Assembly (NCBI GenBank): GCA_016787755.1
Contig: JAEUUA010000021.1
Coordinates: forward strand, 1 to 64,000
DNA: 64,000 bases
Source: Cyclobacteriaceae bacterium
GTDB taxonomy: Bacteria > Bacteroidota > Bacteroidia > Cytophagales > Cyclobacteriaceae
Direction: 5' to 3'
The translations under genes and the position numbers were made by a program. Each line of letters starts with the position of its first letter. Position 1 is the stretch's first letter. Shown piece by piece: positions 62,732 through 64,000 of this stretch. The notes below the pieces were generated by a model. It was not told the origin of the DNA and ran no database searches. It saw only the letters and a list, made by a program, of their open reading frames with translations.

Positions 62732-63184
62732 TCAATTAGCCGTAGAAAGACCAACTCCTTTAGCCATCAGTCCAGCAAGCAGCGGAATAATGAAAAGTAA
62801 AACCAATTCAATCCGCAACATCCAAAAGATAAGTGGAGGCGTTTTGATAATCTCGTCTGGATTTCCTTTACGATTCGTAATAAAGAACATGGTTGGGCAA
62901 ATGGATAAAAGCCCAATCAGAATGAAGCAAGTTAATTTGGTATGAAAGATCCAGTTCTTAGTATAGACGATTGCAGGCTTACCTATACTGCCTAGCCATA
63001 ATGTGAGTCCTGCGGCTAACAAACTAAGAGCAGCAATTCCATACATAGCATCAATACGAGCCAACCGACTAATTTCAAGTCGGGTCATTTCTTTTTTTAA
63101 AAGTAAGTGTTCGGATACCAATGAACCCACTATTGCAAAAATGCTGATGAAGTGGATGTAGCGTAGAAGGATTTCTGAGTTCAT
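62732..63184 (-). CDS. DUF2214 family membrane protein
   Basis: 150 aa with four membrane segments: LLRYIHFISIFAIVGSLVSEHLLL, the YGIAALSLLAAGLTLWLG segment, a third with TKLTCFILIGLLSI, and the C-terminal RIELVLLFIIPLLAGLMA. The pattern of His/Glu in TM1 (YIHF..SEHLLLKKE) and KNWIFHTKL fits DUF2214. Function unknown; the His residues would allow haem or metal binding, which is a guess. Five bases separate it from the upstream endonuclease-like gene on the same strand. Confidence 0.82.
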   Translation of the reverse strand: MNSEILLRYIHFISIFAIVGSLVSEHLLLKKEMTRLEISRLARIDAMYGIAALSLLAAGLTLWLGSIGKPAIVYTKNWIFHTKLTCFILIGLLSICPTMFFITNRKGNPDEIIKTPPLIFWMLRIELVLLFIIPLLAGLMAKGVGLSTAN

Positions 63185-63189
63185 TTGTT

Positions 63190-64000
63190 TTAGGGTTTTA
63201 CATAATAGCCGTACGTGGGGAAGTGATCTGAGATATTCATCCTTCGATTAACTTTGTGCCCAATTGCGTGTACATCAAAACTGTGAAATTGATGATCAAT
63301 TCTTAGTAAGTAAGGCAAATCATTGAAAGTAAATCCAAAGCCATTACCAGTTTGCTCAAACGTGTTCTCATATTCCTTTTTTAATTGTTGATAAGCGTAT
63401 GAATAGGGAGTTTCATTAAAATCGCCACAAATTATGTAGGGATACGGTGAGGTTCGGGTATGTGCAATGAGTTCTTTTATCTGATCGCTTCTTTTTAGTG
63501 CACCATATTTTATTTTTTTTATAATGAAAAGGAATTTAGCAAGGCCTGGGTTTTCATAAAGATCTAGACTCATTGAGGCTAGGTGAACATTATACACTCT
63601 GATTTTTTCTCCATGTATATCAAGGTCTGCAAAGATGGCAGCATTGTGTGTTCTCTTGTCGTTAAAAACAATTCCCGAATCAAGTATGCTAAACTTACTA
63701 AATATGGCCATGCCGGGATTGTTATCCCAATCTCCCACTTTTGCCAGATAAGTAAAACCGGTATAACCTTTTTGTGTCATCTGCCCCGTTACATCAAGAG
63801 GTTCTTGAAGGGGATTTGTGCTGTATTCTTGAAGGCATTTAATATCAGAAGTATCGTTGGTTACCCATTGAATCATTTCGATTGAGAACTTACTATAGGT
63901 TCCAGATTGCTTGAAAAATTTTGTGTTAAAACTGAGAACCCGTATTGAATTATTTTTAGGAAATTCTTTATTAAAAGTTAATGCGCTTTGTAAAAATGGC
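63190..64000 (-). CDS. Endonuclease/exonuclease/phosphatase family protein, 5' end beyond the window
   Basis: The frame is open from the right edge (64000) to the stop at 63190; the ATG at 63876 is internal. The EEP signature is complete in order: Asn in VLSFNTKFF (upstream of the internal Met), Glu in KCLQEYS, His in YNVHLAS, Asp/Asn in CGDFNETP and Asp-His in ISDHFPTYGYYV. Bacteroidota relatives usually have N-terminal membrane helices, which would lie outside the window. Substrate (DNA, phosphoinositide, sphingomyelin) unknown. Confidence 0.88.
   Translation of the reverse strand, partial: PFLQSALTFNKEFPKNNSIRVLSFNTKFFKQSGTYSKFSIEMIQWVTNDTSDIKCLQEYSTNPLQEPLDVTGQMTQKGYTGFTYLAKVGDWDNNPGMAIFSKFSILDSGIVFNDKRTHNAAIFADLDIHGEKIRVYNVHLASMSLDLYENPGLAKFLFIIKKIKYGALKRSDQIKELIAHTRTSPYPYIICGDFNETPYSYAYQQLKKEYENTFEQTGNGFGFTFNDLPYLLRIDHQFHSFDVHAIGHKVNRRMNISDHFPTYGYYVKP

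Overview
The window looks like chromosomal DNA of a Bacteroidota bacterium, most likely a gliding or formerly gliding member of the Cytophagales. The evidence is two PorP/SprF-type outer-membrane proteins, several huge secreted proteins ending in type IX secretion (T9SS) C-terminal domains of both type A and type B, DUF3857 and DUF4097 family proteins, and moderately AT-rich, tightly packed genes with many 4-bp ATGA overlaps. No phage, IS element, CRISPR array or plasmid gene was seen. One tRNA gene, tRNA-Gly(CCC), is present.

Layout. (1) 1-10140, plus strand: the 3' part of a giant MBG-repeat adhesin with a type B T9SS domain, its PorP/SprF partner and a PD40/OmpA-like periplasmic protein. 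(2) 10143-29859: a large surface-glycan locus on both strands. The left minus-strand arm carries an SGNH hydrolase, a carbamoyltransferase with SxtJ-like and 49-aa DUF5989-like membrane proteins, a UbiA-type phosphoribosyltransferase and a HAD phosphatase. The centre carries a glycosyltransferase, a Wzc-like chain-length protein, a flippase, a small membrane ORF, an O-antigen ligase/polymerase, a short TolC-like protein, an acyltransferase and two GT-C-type membrane glycosyltransferases. The right arm carries a DprE1/DprE2-like pair and a second SGNH hydrolase. UbiA, HAD, DprE1-like and DprE2-like together make a plausible polyprenyl-phosphoryl-D-arabinose pathway, and the GT-C enzymes are candidate users of that donor. 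(3) 29907-48041, minus strand: three giant secreted proteins, each with an N-terminal alpha/beta-hydrolase (esterase-like) domain joined to Ig, PKD, FN3 or PA14 modules and a T9SS domain, plus a PorP-SPOR fusion protein. (4) 48489-54864, minus strand: a second, tightly overlapping glycan operon that starts with a single-domain response regulator and a sugar transferase whose N-terminus looks like a degenerate receiver domain. It continues with two GT2 enzymes, a GT4 enzyme, a methyltransferase and a secreted beta-propeller protein. (5) 55400-64000: a DUF3857 protein, a coiled-coil membrane protein, an NTF2-like protein, a GH16 lipoprotein, an ECF sigma factor followed by a probable membrane regulator and two DUF4097 proteins, a strong terminator, tRNA-Gly, a DUF2214 protein and an endonuclease/exonuclease/phosphatase family gene that leaves the window.

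The main themes are cell-surface construction and T9SS secretion. The most interesting points are the mycobacterial-like arabinose-donor pathway in a Bacteroidota glycan locus, the SxtI/J/K-like carbamoylation trio with its easily missed 49-aa gene, the receiver/pseudo-receiver sugar-transferase pair, and the trio of modular secreted esterases, one of which has two extra modules inserted in its catalytic domain. All family assignments come from reading motifs by eye; no database search was run.
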